Positions 11,853 through 22,944 of a stretch of 64,000 nucleotides of DNA are shown piece after piece. The DNA is taken from the NCBI RefSeq assembly GCF_001411555.2, contig NC_049912.1, positions 1,381,001 through 1,445,000 of the forward strand, read 5' to 3'. This DNA comes from Juglans regia. Lineage: Eukaryota > Streptophyta > Magnoliopsida > Fagales > Juglandaceae. Under the pieces are notes generated by a model. The model searched no databases. It saw only the letters and a program-made list of their open reading frames with translations, and was not told the DNA's origin. Position numbers and translations under genes: made by a program. Every line of letters starts with the position of its first letter. The stretch's first letter is position 1.

Positions 11853-12628
11853 GTGACAAGCTAGCTAGCTAGCTCATTAATGTATAAATCCGGCTAATCT
11901 TTGATCAGCTGCCAACTGAAGGAAACCTTAATCGATTAATGTCAAATATATTTTACTGATGCACCCACATTAATTATATATCTTGAAATTAAACAACCAT
12001 AATTAATTAATTACCAAATATTTCACCAATTAGACCATGCCGCGTGCTGATCACTTACTTTTGACCCAATATGAGCATATACAATATCATCATGAGCATA
12101 AGCCGTCATGATCATTTACTTTTAAGATCATTTAGCATATTTGCATGCATTATTTACGTGAAAGTTTCCACCTAAAAATGGCGTATAATATATATAGTCG
12201 TCTCCGAGGAATATTTATGTGTATTAACTGTACGTACGTACGTACGTACGTACGTATGCGCCTAGCTAGAACATGAAAAGGAGCAAGTACGTACATGAAA
12301 AGACCGCCAGAAAAATTTGATCAATGAAAATGAAATGTGTTCGTTAGTACAAGAATAAGGCGAAAAAAGCCAAGAATAAGGGCATCATTTTCCGTTTGTT
12401 TAGTTAGTTATTTATGGGAATATCAAAGATTCAAAGCTATATAAATTACAAGGAAAAGTTGATCAGACGTCGAAAAGTTGTAAATATTCGTCAAAACTAA
12501 TTGCCTACGATCGAATTCATATCTAAAAGATCAGATAAAAAGTAAAAAATCCCTACTACACTAAAAGTCCAAAATGTTCCGTGCATGGCCCACGCAAATG
12601 ATCCCACATTATGGATCATTTTAATGTT

Positions 12629-12669
<41 letters not shown>

Positions 12670-12888
12670 TCAACGATCGATGAGAAGCAGAAACGTCAAA
12701 AGTTTCGTAAGAGGGTTGAACATAAAGTACGTACACTGGGATGCATTTGAATGTCGAGTACTGATAAAAAATTAAAGTACTATACCGCGTATCTAGTTGA
12801 CCGTTCAACTGAACTTTTATCGATCGACACTTGTTAATTTTCATGATCATAATATACAGTAGACTCTCAGATATACATACATACACAC

Positions 12889-12930
<42 letters not shown>

Positions 12931-14830
12931 TAACCCTGATTATGATCATATGCCATAGCTATATATATACGTACTGCATGCATCAGCGTCCCATGCATAT
13001 TCGTTAGGAATTCCAGTACTCTTAAATCATTACCAAATTAGCATCTTATGCACTGTGCCAATGTGCAGCTAGCATGTTAGACTTAACTGAATGAATGTCT
13101 TACGTTGATCTCCCTTTCTCATTTTTAACCCTGTGATATATATATATATATAGCATGCATCTCTTACGATCTCTTCCAAGCTTTCTTACAGCTTTCTTCC
13201 TTGTGCATTGTCAATTAATTAAATACGAAAACAATTATACATACTCCACCGAACCTGGACTTAGTACTGATCAAAGATTACATATTGCAGATCAAGAACT
13301 TTAACCGTTGGGATTCATTGAAAAGATACCATATAGATCCTCTTCCCTTTCCGCCAAAATCACTATCACACAAACGATCGACCGTAGCACGCGGGACGTT
13401 CTGGCTTGTTTCATTTTTTATTAAACTCATGACCACCCACTAAAAATTGCCCAGCGATGTTAATGCTAGCTTGTGCACTACAGCCTAGCACAACCGATCG
13501 AGAATCAAATTATTGATCTCTTTGTTCTTTGCTGCATATTAAATATATATCTTTATACGTACGTAGTTATATTAATTAATTAATTAGTTCAGTGCGATCG
13601 AGGGGCTTCCCCGGTTGGAGGAGCAAACCGCGCAGAAGTCCTTAATTTTTTTCCAAGATTCTTGACTAGTACTTCAAAGTTCAAATTCCATTAATCTAAA
13701 TTAATGTAAATGGAGGGGGCCCGGCTGCGGTAGAGGGAAAGCACTCTGGAGCGATAATCATTTGCTAGCAGCTTGATTTGACTTATTCGACTAAAAATTA
13801 ATACTAATAACGACATACATTTTGGAACAAAAGGAAGTGGTCGGGGCCTCCAATGGGTTTGCATGGGTGGCTGTACTGCTGCCTTTGACTTTGACAGATT
13901 TCTTTATCGGCCTTGACAATGATTTTTCCGTATTCTAATAGAAAAGCATGCAAACTAAACAGTACGCAAACCATTGACATGAAGGATTGGTGCATCCCGT
14001 CCCTATAGCACGCATGGGCTATAAGAATCGATTGATCGTGATCAGTACTAGCATCCCATCGATCGAAAGTTATATATGGGCTGGGATGTGTCTGTCTATA
14101 TATATATATATATATATATAGAAACGTCCAAACTTAATTTGTTGAGTACTGTCACATGAAGATCAGATCAGCCTCTACAAGATCACTACAAATTAAGGAA
14201 AATTTATATTGGAATGAGAAGTTATAATTAAAAGTAAATAACATATATATAGCAAGTTCGCCTCATGATACTTTAAAGTTTATTCTTAATATTCCATTTA
14301 CCCGATTTATTGGCTCCACTACTCAGATATTGGCCCGCTGCATTTTTTTTTGGGTGATCGAGTAGAAGTATGTGAACATATATTATATTATGGAGCAAAT
14401 CTTGCCTTTGGAATGAAAGAATATTCAAACTCATGATAAGTGGCACATTCTTATTAATGGTGAAATACCCGCCAAATGTCAATATTGAAGAGTCAAACCT
14501 AAACCTCAAAAAGCAAAATTACTAAAATTACTGATCATGATATGAATTGAAATTATATCGGTCACATTTTCGGGTTTTTTATATAAACCATCCACCAGTA
14601 ATCATAGAGCATTTCCATTTGTGTTCAACTAATCATGATTAATTCACGTTCGCACTAGCTAGCTAGCTGCTGGTAGTGCTTTCGAGTAATGTCTCATTTT
14701 GGACGTGTAAATCTCATGAGATCAATATCCCAAAAGGCTCCAACTATAACTTTGATTAATTCTTTTAAATATAATTTTAGATCATCATGTGGTTTAGACC
14801 CTTTTGATGCCCATCCAAGAGAGCGCTACG
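11399..14830. other. Intergenic, microsatellite-rich, no gene supported
   Basis: Holds (TA)n tracts at about 11814-11846, 12635-12663, 12899-12928 and 14099-14120, and a (TACG)n tract at 12230-12257. The part at 11990-12215 is homologous to the flank of the first CEP gene. Open frames here are short and mostly translate TA repeats as Ile-Tyr. Nothing with a recognisable domain was found. Confidence 0.5.
12230..12257. repeat. (TACG)n tetranucleotide repeat
   Basis: Seven tandem TACG units. Each contains the ACGT core bound by many plant bZIP factors, but the tract may simply be a microsatellite. Confidence 0.85.
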
Positions 14831-14960
14831 TCATGTTAGGCGCTTTAAGTGTTTAGGTTTAGTTTTTTGTATTTTTGTTATATTATGGTCGATCTTTGTT
14901 ATTTTTAACTGAAACCATATTTTTGTTATTTATGTCTCGATTTGTTAGCGCCTAACATGA
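14831..14960. mobile_element. Small inverted-repeat element (MITE-like), 130 bp
   Basis: A perfect 14-base inverted repeat, TCATGTTAGGCGCT at 14831-14844 and its reverse complement at 14947-14960, bounds about 100 bases of T-rich DNA. No clear target duplication is visible. It could be a MITE or a fortuitous hairpin. Confidence 0.5.
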
Positions 14961-15996
14961 GATGATTTTGATCTGTGGATTACTTGCGCTAGCTAAATTA
15001 GAATTAGCATATAATATTGATCAGTTGGAGCATGGTCGAGGCTGCGATGAACTCGTGATCAAGATCAGGGGGAGATATTTGAACATATATTGATCACGAG
15101 TAAAAAAAGGCCGATTTATTTCCTACATTTTGAGATCATATCATATTAATTAATATAGGTCGGCCATGTGAATGGTTGATAGAATATTATATATAATTGG
15201 GTGGAAAATACATTACTTTAAGCTTAATTTAGGGTTGATCATGAGTGTTATATATATATTCCACTGCTGATACCATGCATATACAAGGGTCTAATCACGG
15301 AAAATTTGATCTCAGAATCTGGAGTTATTGTCTCTAACACTTGGTGTATTAATTTCCAGTTCCAGGAATCATTACTAGCTAGCTATTTAATGGCCACTAA
15401 TGATCATTTAATTAACCCTATTACTGTACGTACATTTTAAAACATGCTATAAACAGAGAGAATTTAATTTCAAATTAAGTAGAGATCAGTGCAGATATAT
15501 CAGATCCTTCATTTCTTCTTGGTAATAATTAATGGACATGAGATGTTTTTCGTTGATTGTTTTTTTGGGGGCCGAGAGAGTTCTAAGCTTATACACCAAC
15601 CACGCACATGATATAATACGTACCTTTCATCTGTAAGTGGAGCGTGCAGAGACAATCGATCCCTAGCTAGCTAGCTTTTTGGTGCATTATTTCCTTTCGG
15701 TGGTGGGTGATCGATCGAGGCCGACTAAAGTCATTAGTTTACTTGTCATTCTAACTTAACATATATATCTTATCATTAAGCTCTTGAGCCGTACTTATAT
15801 TTCATTAGAATTAGAAAGAAAGAAAAAAAAAGCAAGAAAAACAATATATAACAGGACAGATCGATAAAGATCAACAAATTAACAATCACAATATACATAG
15901 TGCATGGGCGGTCAACGCAGAAGGAAATTAGATAAGTCTGAGAAAGATGATCTTGGACGGTGGGACCCCATGCCATTTACATAGAGCTATAGAATG

Positions 15997-16151
15997 ACAG
16001 TTGCAGTCGTGGGTGTACAATCGTCGTGCAATTATTTAAAAAAAAAAGAATAAATAGGAGACACACATAAAAAAGAAATTAATTTTTTTAATAGTGAATT
16101 CCATTTTTTTTCAAAGCAATTGTACGGCACGCACACTCTACGACTGTATGT
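15997..16151. mobile_element. MITE in promoter of third CEP gene
   Basis: The left end ACAGTTGCAGTCGTGGGTGT and the reverse complement of the right end (ACATACAGTCGTAGAGTGTG) form imperfect inverted repeats of about 35 bases around an AT-rich core. It lies about 390 bases upstream of the start codon at 16543. The superfamily is unclear because I cannot fix a target duplication. Confidence 0.55.
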
Positions 16152-16492
16152 AATATTACTCTTAATTTAATACTCTATTAGAGAACATTTTAAAAGTCCA
16201 AAACTTGCAAACCATCCAAATTTGTAATCATGCAGTCCGCATATATATATATATATATATATATAGAATAATTAGCGGTTATAATGATCTTAATGATCTT
16301 AACCGGGAATTATATATCTCCAAAGATAATATAAATACCAAACGAAACAAGAAATACTCATGTCATCGTGGAGTTTTTCCTTCATTAATTCCGCCTGATC
16401 TCTGTCCTTCATGAGTAGTACATCCTCATAATTAATATTTCCTCCTACTGCCTGAAGTTTCTCAGAGCCATCGATTTCTCTCTCGCATACAA

Positions 16493-16500
16493 TATATAAA
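16493..16500 (+). promoter_or_regulatory. TATA box of third CEP gene
   Basis: TATATAAA 43 bases upstream of the ATG at 16543. This implies a very short leader of perhaps 10-20 bases if transcription starts at the usual distance. Confidence 0.55.
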
Positions 16501-16542
16501 ACCATTCACTTACATATTATATGTACGTACGTTTTGTCAAAA

Positions 16543-17088
16543 ATGGAAAACTTCCAATCCTTATATAAATGTATTGTTCTTCTCGTACTAGTTTCTTGCC
16601 ATGAAGTTCTGGTAATCGAGGGAAGGAAAATGAAGTCAACAGAAAAAAAGCAGGACATGAGTAACATTAAAGAAAATGATCGCTCCTTTGACAATTACTC
16701 CACACCTCGCCAAGATGATCATGATCCACATGATGAGCCAGCTACACGCCCAAGTCACATTCCTAGTAATACTGTTGATCGCTCTGTGGCAAGTAGAAAG
16801 AAAGAAACTGTCCCGCCCATGATACCAAATCACAGCATTAGTTTCCGTGGCTCAGAATCAGCTCGCAAAGACGATTTCAGACCAACAGCACCAGGCAACA
16901 GCCATGACGTTGGCCATGCTTTTCCAGACCATGAAGCAGATGTTGAACTAAAGGCAATAGGTAAGAGCCAGCAAGGTGTTGGACATTCTGTTAATGGATT
17001 CAAATATGATTACCGGCCAACAGCACCCGGACACAGCCCTGGTGTAGGCCATGTTCTTCAAAATAAAAAGGGAGAACCACATGCATAG
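16543..17088 (+). CDS. CEP: Multi-domain CEP preproprotein (three CEP-like units)
   Basis: Encodes 181 residues from the ATG at 16543 (MENFQSLYKC). Residues 1-27 are a signal peptide with core IVLLVLVSC, ending at the IEGR motif common in CEP precursors. A long hydrophilic propeptide follows to about 110. Three CEP-like units follow: 111-125 DFRPTAPGNSHDVGH (SP changed to SH, G to D), 134-148 VELKAIGKSQQGVGH (only the GVGH end kept), and 156-170 DYRPTAPGHSPGVGH (canonical). A tail VLQNKKGEPHA closes the protein. Multi-domain CEP precursors are known in other plants, where one precursor releases several peptides. Here the first and third units look processable and the middle one looks like a decayed repeat. 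Single exon, + strand, in line with the other CEP genes. Confidence 0.92.
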   Translation: MENFQSLYKCIVLLVLVSCHEVLVIEGRKMKSTEKKQDMSNIKENDRSFDNYSTPRQDDHDPHDEPATRPSHIPSNTVDRSVASRKKETVPPMIPNHSISFRGSESARKDDFRPTAPGNSHDVGHAFPDHEADVELKAIGKSQQGVGHSVNGFKYDYRPTAPGHSPGVGHVLQNKKGEPHA

Positions 17089-18978
17089 ACATGTACAAAC
17101 GACATAACAAGCAGGATATTTAATATTTGGCCACTCATATTATATGTTCCTGCACATATTGCAGAGAGCATTAGTTTTATGTTCAGTAAACTAGTATGTA
17201 TGTGTAGCTGTCGTCCTAATTAAGTTTCTCCTGCAAAATATGCACAATAAATTAAGAGCAATATTCTCCATTCCCCAACCCCCGTTGTGTAGGCGTGCAT
17301 ATGCAAGCCGACAATAAAACAATAATTGAAGGAAAAAGAACATGAATAACTATGTAAATACCTATATTGTTGTTAATTGAGTAATGCTAGCGCTATGTAT
17401 ATATAAAGTTTAAGTTGTGTAAATTTTGTGCAAACCCTTTGTAAAAAAAGTAAGTACTGCTAAAAGAAAATATTTTTTTTATACTTTTTGTTTGTGAGTC
17501 CAATATTTTACAAAGAAACTGCACCATATAAGGAAAAATCTTCTTGCGAGGGAGTTCGTGCACTAAATCACGCACTGATGCTGACATGTAAGACATCTGT
17601 TTAATAAAACGATATAAATTGAAGATAAAAATAATTTTTCATGAGATAGCTAGAGGATCTTCTTATTCTCTCAAAATTTTTCTTCTTTATTTTTTTTTCA
17701 ATAAAAAAAGTCATGTCAGCGTTGATATGCGATTTGGTACTCCTAACTGCTTGTACCTAGCAAGACTTATATCTAAAACTTGTACAAATCATTACTCATG
17801 AAATTACTGATCATCGTTGATGACATACCTGAGTAGTACTATCGTTGGAAAGCTCATGTAATCTCTCTTTTCATGCCCCCAATTAAGCAAACAATTAATT
17901 TGACGGTCATTAATAATGACATTAATATTCAAAATATGAGGATAAAATGTTGAAGACAGCAGGATATATATACTATAAAAGTGAAGAGAAAGAAATTAAT
18001 TAATGACATTAGGAATTAGGGAAAAAAAACAAATAGAAAAACAAAATTGATTGACTTTCAGCTTATTGATTCAATTAGCTAATAAAAAGTAGCTTACAAA
18101 AATAAATATAATATGCAAGCTTAAAACGAAATCATTAAAAGTTCTGTTATATATTGAAACGATAAGACGACATGCACAAAGAATATGTATGATCTTTGGG
18201 CAGAAAAGCATCAAGTTTACGCATGCTTTAATTAACGTTATTTTCTCATGAAAAGTACTTCAAGTTGTTATAAAATTTAAAAATATATATATAGGTGATG
18301 CCTGATCTCTCAACTTGATTAGAATGTGGCCCTTACTATATATAGTTCATAACTATATATATATATATGAAAAAATCTATTTATCATCTTCTCATTATCC
18401 CATGATATAAAATTAGATGATAGGTTCATAAGTGAAATATAATAAATAATTTTCAATCACCTAATGCCACATCATAGAATGTTGATAGAATGATGGAAGT
18501 TGAGATGATCATGAGTAGCATTACTCTATATATATATATATATGAGTAGTGCTATATATATATATATGTATATAATAATACTAATATGTAATAATGCATG
18601 ATTGAAATAATACGAGGAATATATAAAAAGCTGACAAAAGTTAGAACCCAACTAAAGCATGTAATTAATTAAGCAGCTTTCGATATATAATAATGCTAGT
18701 TAATTGTAAACTAATTTACTATTTAAAGCTCCCGGCTAAGTGGAAAATCTGGCCTCAGTAGATCCCATGTACGTACACTTTATACATGATGAGTGGGGAA
18801 AAGTAAATAGCTAGCTAGGAGGCCGAAAAGCCAATCGAGCATTTTTCACAGGAATAATATAATATATAAATTGAGAGGAGGACATGAAAATATTGAAGCT
18901 AGCACATGCACGAGCATACCTACCGCTGGCAGCCAAGACGGATCATATATATAATATGTGTGTGTGCATGTATGTGTG

Positions 18979-19020
<42 letters not shown>
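17089..19020. other. AT-rich intergenic region, no gene supported
   Basis: Contains (TA)n tracts near 18350-18368, 18525-18545 and 18985-19020. A foldback-like stretch at 18365-18520 contains GATGATAGG/CATCATAG-type inverted pieces. No open frame of substance or RNA gene was recognised. Confidence 0.45.
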
Positions 19021-19023
<3 letters not shown>

Positions 19024-19083
19024 TTATACTTAAAAGCGCCTATCGCCTAATGAACAGTAACATCAACAGTGACATCAACGGTA

Positions 19084-19209
19084 AAATCACAAAACCGCAA
19101 ATCACGAGAGGCAACCGAAGCAAATCCACCATAAAATCATCACAAAAAATCACAAAACCGCAAAACAACAGAGGCAACCGAAGCAAATCCACCATAAAAT
19201 CATCACAAA
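19084..19209. repeat. 63-bp tandem duplication inside Helitron
   Basis: Two 63-base units starting AAATCACAAAACCGC differ at only a few positions. The period is a multiple of three, but no protein role is supported. Confidence 0.75.
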
Positions 19210-19329
19210 AATACACGGTAAAATCACAAAATCATCATAAAATCTTCACAAAAATACCACAAATTAACAAAATCACTATAAAATCACAACAAAAATACTA
19301 TAAAATAAAAAAAATCACCACAAATTACG

Positions 19330-19880
19330 GTGGTGGAGGTGGCCTAAGGGGAAGTGGGCGTCCGTGAGGGAAGGTGAGCATCCATGGTGGCTCGGCTGGG
19401 CGTGAGGACGGCTACGAGAGGTGGTCGGTGGTGAAAGGAGGTCTCGGTGGTGGTGCGGTGGCCAGAGGAGGTGGAGCTCCGCCGTGGGTGTGGAGAACCC
19501 GTGCAAGAGAGAGGTAGATTTCGTGGGAGCAAACGGCACGGAGATGGAGGCCGAGCTCGCTGGAGGGGGATGGCCGGTGGGAGAGGAGGCTACCGTGGAG
19601 GTGGTGGCGCCGGAGGATGGCGTACGGCGGCGCAGCAGCATCAAACCCATTCGGGCTGTGCACAGCCGAGAGAGAGGAAGAGAGAGCGTGAGAGAGGGAG
19701 ACCGGTGTGGGGGGACTCGCCGGAGTGTGGTGATGCCGGTGGAAGAGGCGGTGAGGCTCACCGACGAATGGCGGCGTCGGGCTGGGCAGAGGAAGATTCG
19801 GCTGGGAGGAGGGGCAGCGTACCGCGTACGCGTGAGCCGAGGGAGGAGAGAGAGAGGGGAGGGAAAAGTGAGGGAGAAAA
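19330..19880. other. GC-rich segment within Helitron, origin unknown
   Basis: G-rich on the + strand and sharply different in composition from its surroundings. Both strands are open for long stretches (208 codons on the minus strand at 19315-19941, 170 on the plus), as expected for GC-rich DNA. The translations are low-complexity Ser/Pro/His/Arg and show no domain. It may be a captured host gene fragment, for example first-exon or CpG-rich sequence, or just repetitive filler. Confidence 0.4.
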
Positions 19881-21047
19881 GAAAAATATATAGGGATTTA
19901 TCCAGTCCTTTCGTTTTGGGATATTCAAAATGATTTAACAATAAAAGATAAAAATACTGATTTAAATATACATAAATATTAATTTAATTAAAAATATTGA
20001 AATAAATTAAATAAACAATAAAATTTTATTAAATATTTTTAAGAAATTAATCTCAATTCTTCATTTTAAATTCTTAAATTTGATCTAACAATAAAAATTT
20101 AAATAATTAATATATAAATATTATATTATACATAAACTATCAAATTTAATTTATTAAATATTAATCTTCCATCATTAAATTAATGATAAAATTTTACTAA
20201 ATATTTTTAAGAAATTAAAATTATATAAATAATTAGAGTTTTAACATAATTTAAATATGATAATATTCTTAATTAACTAAATTAGGCAAACGTGCGTGGG
20301 AAAAATGTTAGCTTTTAGGTTTTAAATTACAACCCTTCATCTTTAATCTTCAGATTTAATCTAACGATAGAAGTTTAAATATTGATTTAAACTAACATAA
20401 AACAAATAACTAAAATATAAATATTCTACCATATACTTAAAATTAACTTTAATTTATAAAATATTAATTTTTCATCATTAAGTAAAAGATAAAGTTTTAC
20501 TGAACATTTTTAAGAGAATAATATTATATCATACACTTAAAATCAACTTTAATTTATAAAATATTATTTTTTCATCATTAAATAAATGATGAAGTTTTAC
20601 TGAATATTTTTAATAGAAAAAAACTATATAATTATTTTAAAATTTTAATATAATTTAAATTCCATAATAAATGATGAATATGAATAAATAATAAATTTAC
20701 TCATATACATTAGATTATTTTAATATTAGAAATTATTCTTTATTTATTTTTAATTAGGCAGACATGGCAAACGTGCTTTGCACGTTAGCCACCGCTAGTA
20801 TATATATATATATATGTGTGTGTGTGTATGAAAGCCAACCTTTATTAAATCATTATTTAAGTAAAGAAAATTATATATATTAACAATTTCTTTTGTTTTA
20901 TATGCATTTCTAATTATAAATTAGATGATTGAAATCATTATTTAAGTAAAGTTTATTTTTAGCAAAAAGAGACCATGATATTATAAGTGATCGAAACCAT
21001 TTGATCTATATATAGTCATGAAATATATATATATATATATATATATA

Positions 21048-22086
21048 TCTTATATATTAAAATGAGTGGCTATAGGCATATGAATAGGAATCATGAATAC
21101 TATTTTTGTTTGACACTTTCTATGCCACTTATACCCCTGTGCAACTGATTGTTATTATAGTTATGCCCTTGAATGCTTTGTACAGGATGAAGTGTTTTTT
21201 CGTCTAATTTTACCCTTTGTTTTCTCAAATTCTCATCCTTTAGTGTTTTTTTCCCTCGCCGACTATGTAAAGTATATTTTTACGACGTTTCATTTGTCTC
21301 TTTACAGCTTTCTTCTTATCCAAAAATTGGTCGAAATCTCTTTCTTCTCACTTTCTCACGTTTCCAATATGTTTTACTCCCCACTTTCTCACACAAACTT
21401 ATGGGTTCTTTAGCGTTGGAATTTCTCTTCTTGTTTGTGAATCTCGCCATTACGTGGGTATGAGTTTTTTTCGTCTCTATTTTCAGTTGAAGCTCTTTCA
21501 ATTTTTAGAAGCTATGTAAAAAACTCACATGTATAATCTGGGTTAGCCTTCATTTGAAATAATTGGATCGATAGACATGCATCAACTTGGATGAAACCAA
21601 TCATCAAATCAGACAAAATAAACACTATATAATATCTGTTTAGATCTAAAAAAAATTGGCGATGAGACGATTTAACTGTTAATAAACACCAAATCAGACG
21701 AAACAAGTATTATGTAATATCTGTTTAAATAAAAAAATTGGTGATGAGACGATTTAACAAACAAAAACAAGTGAGATCTTAGAGATCCTTACACTGACAC
21801 ATTAAAGCAGCGTGAGTGAAACCAAATTTATGTAAAAAATTTTGTTTAATTATAAGCTTGGTATTTTGGTATGCAACTCTCACTAGCTTGTCAATTGAAT
21901 GATAATTTTGTATGTTAGCCCATTTATGTAAATAATGGTGTTTATAATTAGGTACTGTTCAAAATCTATTTTTAAAGAGCTTTTATTTAATGAATTGTTA
22001 CTATTATATGCTTCTGTGAAAAGATTTTAGGACTTTTTTTTCCTCCAACCAGACGATACGTGCCTTGCACATATCCCCCATGCTAG
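21048..22086. mobile_element. Non-autonomous Helitron, about 1.04 kb
   Basis: Starts A|TCTTATATATTAAAATGAGTGG at the end of a (TA)n tract. It ends ACGTGC-CTT-GCACAT, then ATCCCCCATGCTAG|T, with the terminal hairpin followed by CTAG and T. An internal 85-bp imperfect tandem duplication begins at 21605 and 21690, each unit ending GATGAGACGATTTAAC. No transposase is encoded. Confidence 0.7.
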
Positions 22087-22343
22087 TGTGTGTGTGTATA
22101 TTTATAAATATATATATCATAACAAGCGCGATACCTATCACTTATAAACTCCTCTTTCTAAAGACAAGGTTTTATGTGCATAAAACCCATTCGCTTTTTA
22201 TGAAACCATGGGGATCATTTTGGGACTTACAGAATTTAAGTACTCCTGGATTCAATTAAATCTTCTCAACTCAAATGCCAATGGAAATAAAAATAAAATA
22301 AAATAAAATAGCGTTCATGCTAGCTAGATAGGCACAAAAGTGG

Positions 22344-22944
22344 TCTAATTTATTACTATATATAAAAGTGGAGTCATATAATTCTGACGTGACATTCTAT
22401 CCATAAAAATATATATTCTATGCATGAAATTTGAAGGGTTATGTTTATGAAGCGGTAAACATTTTAAAAGTAATGTTTTATTATGAATTATTGTAACTTT
22501 TAAGTTTCATTTCTTTTCTTACATATAAAAATATAAACCGATTAAAGACTCCATCTAAAAGCACTAATTCAACATTTATATTTTTTTTATATTTTAAGAG
22601 GAGTCATATGACTCTGATGTAGTATTCTACCAATAAAAGTAGGCATTCTACCCATTAAATTTGAAGTGTTATGTTTATGGAACGGTAATCATTTTAAAAT
22701 CAATGTTTCATTATGAACTATTGTAACTTTTAAGTTTCATTTCATTTCTTAAATATAAAGATATAAACCGATTCAAGTCTCCACCCAATGACACCATTTC
22801 AATCTTTATATTGCTTCATCAAATAAATCGCCCTCTAAACTGTTTCGAATTTCTCCACTGTAAAATTAACCTGGTCTCTCTCTAAATCTCTCTCTCATAT
22901 ACAAGATACACAACAATCAGTGCATTGCACGGGTTATATGCTCG
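22344..22944. mobile_element. Degraded Helitron-like element with internal tandem duplication
   Basis: Begins TCTAATTTATTACTATATATAAAAGTGG, similar to Helitron left ends. It ends GTGCATTGCACGGGTTATATGCTCG, resembling Helitron right ends except that CTRR reads CTCG. Two internal units of about 230 bp start at 22371 and 22601 (both GAGTCATAT) and include the shared block TATTGTAACTTTTAAGTTTC. Boundaries are approximate. Confidence 0.5.

Larger units (their letters stand above)
19021..20798. mobile_element. Non-autonomous Helitron with GC-rich insert
   Basis: The left end is A|TCCTTATACTTAAAAGCGCC, inserted in a (TA)n tract. The right end is CCACCGCTAG|T at 20795-20798 plus the host T. A perfect 7-bp stem AACGTGC-TTT-GCACGTT (20770-20786) lies 8 bases before the terminal CTAG. 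The TC start, CTRR end, terminal hairpin and A/T insertion site are the Helitron hallmarks. No Rep/helicase coding is present. The interior has a 63-bp tandem repeat (19084-19146, 19147-19209) and a strongly GC-rich segment at about 19330-19880 in otherwise AT-rich DNA. Confidence 0.8.

Noticed and set aside
12632..12949. 105-codon minus-strand frame rich in Ile-Tyr
   Set aside because: Spans two (TA)n tracts and has no other features.
19315..19941. 208-codon minus-strand open frame
   Set aside because: Lies in GC-rich Helitron filler, has long open frames on the other strand as well, and gives low-complexity Ser/Pro/His sequence without any motif.
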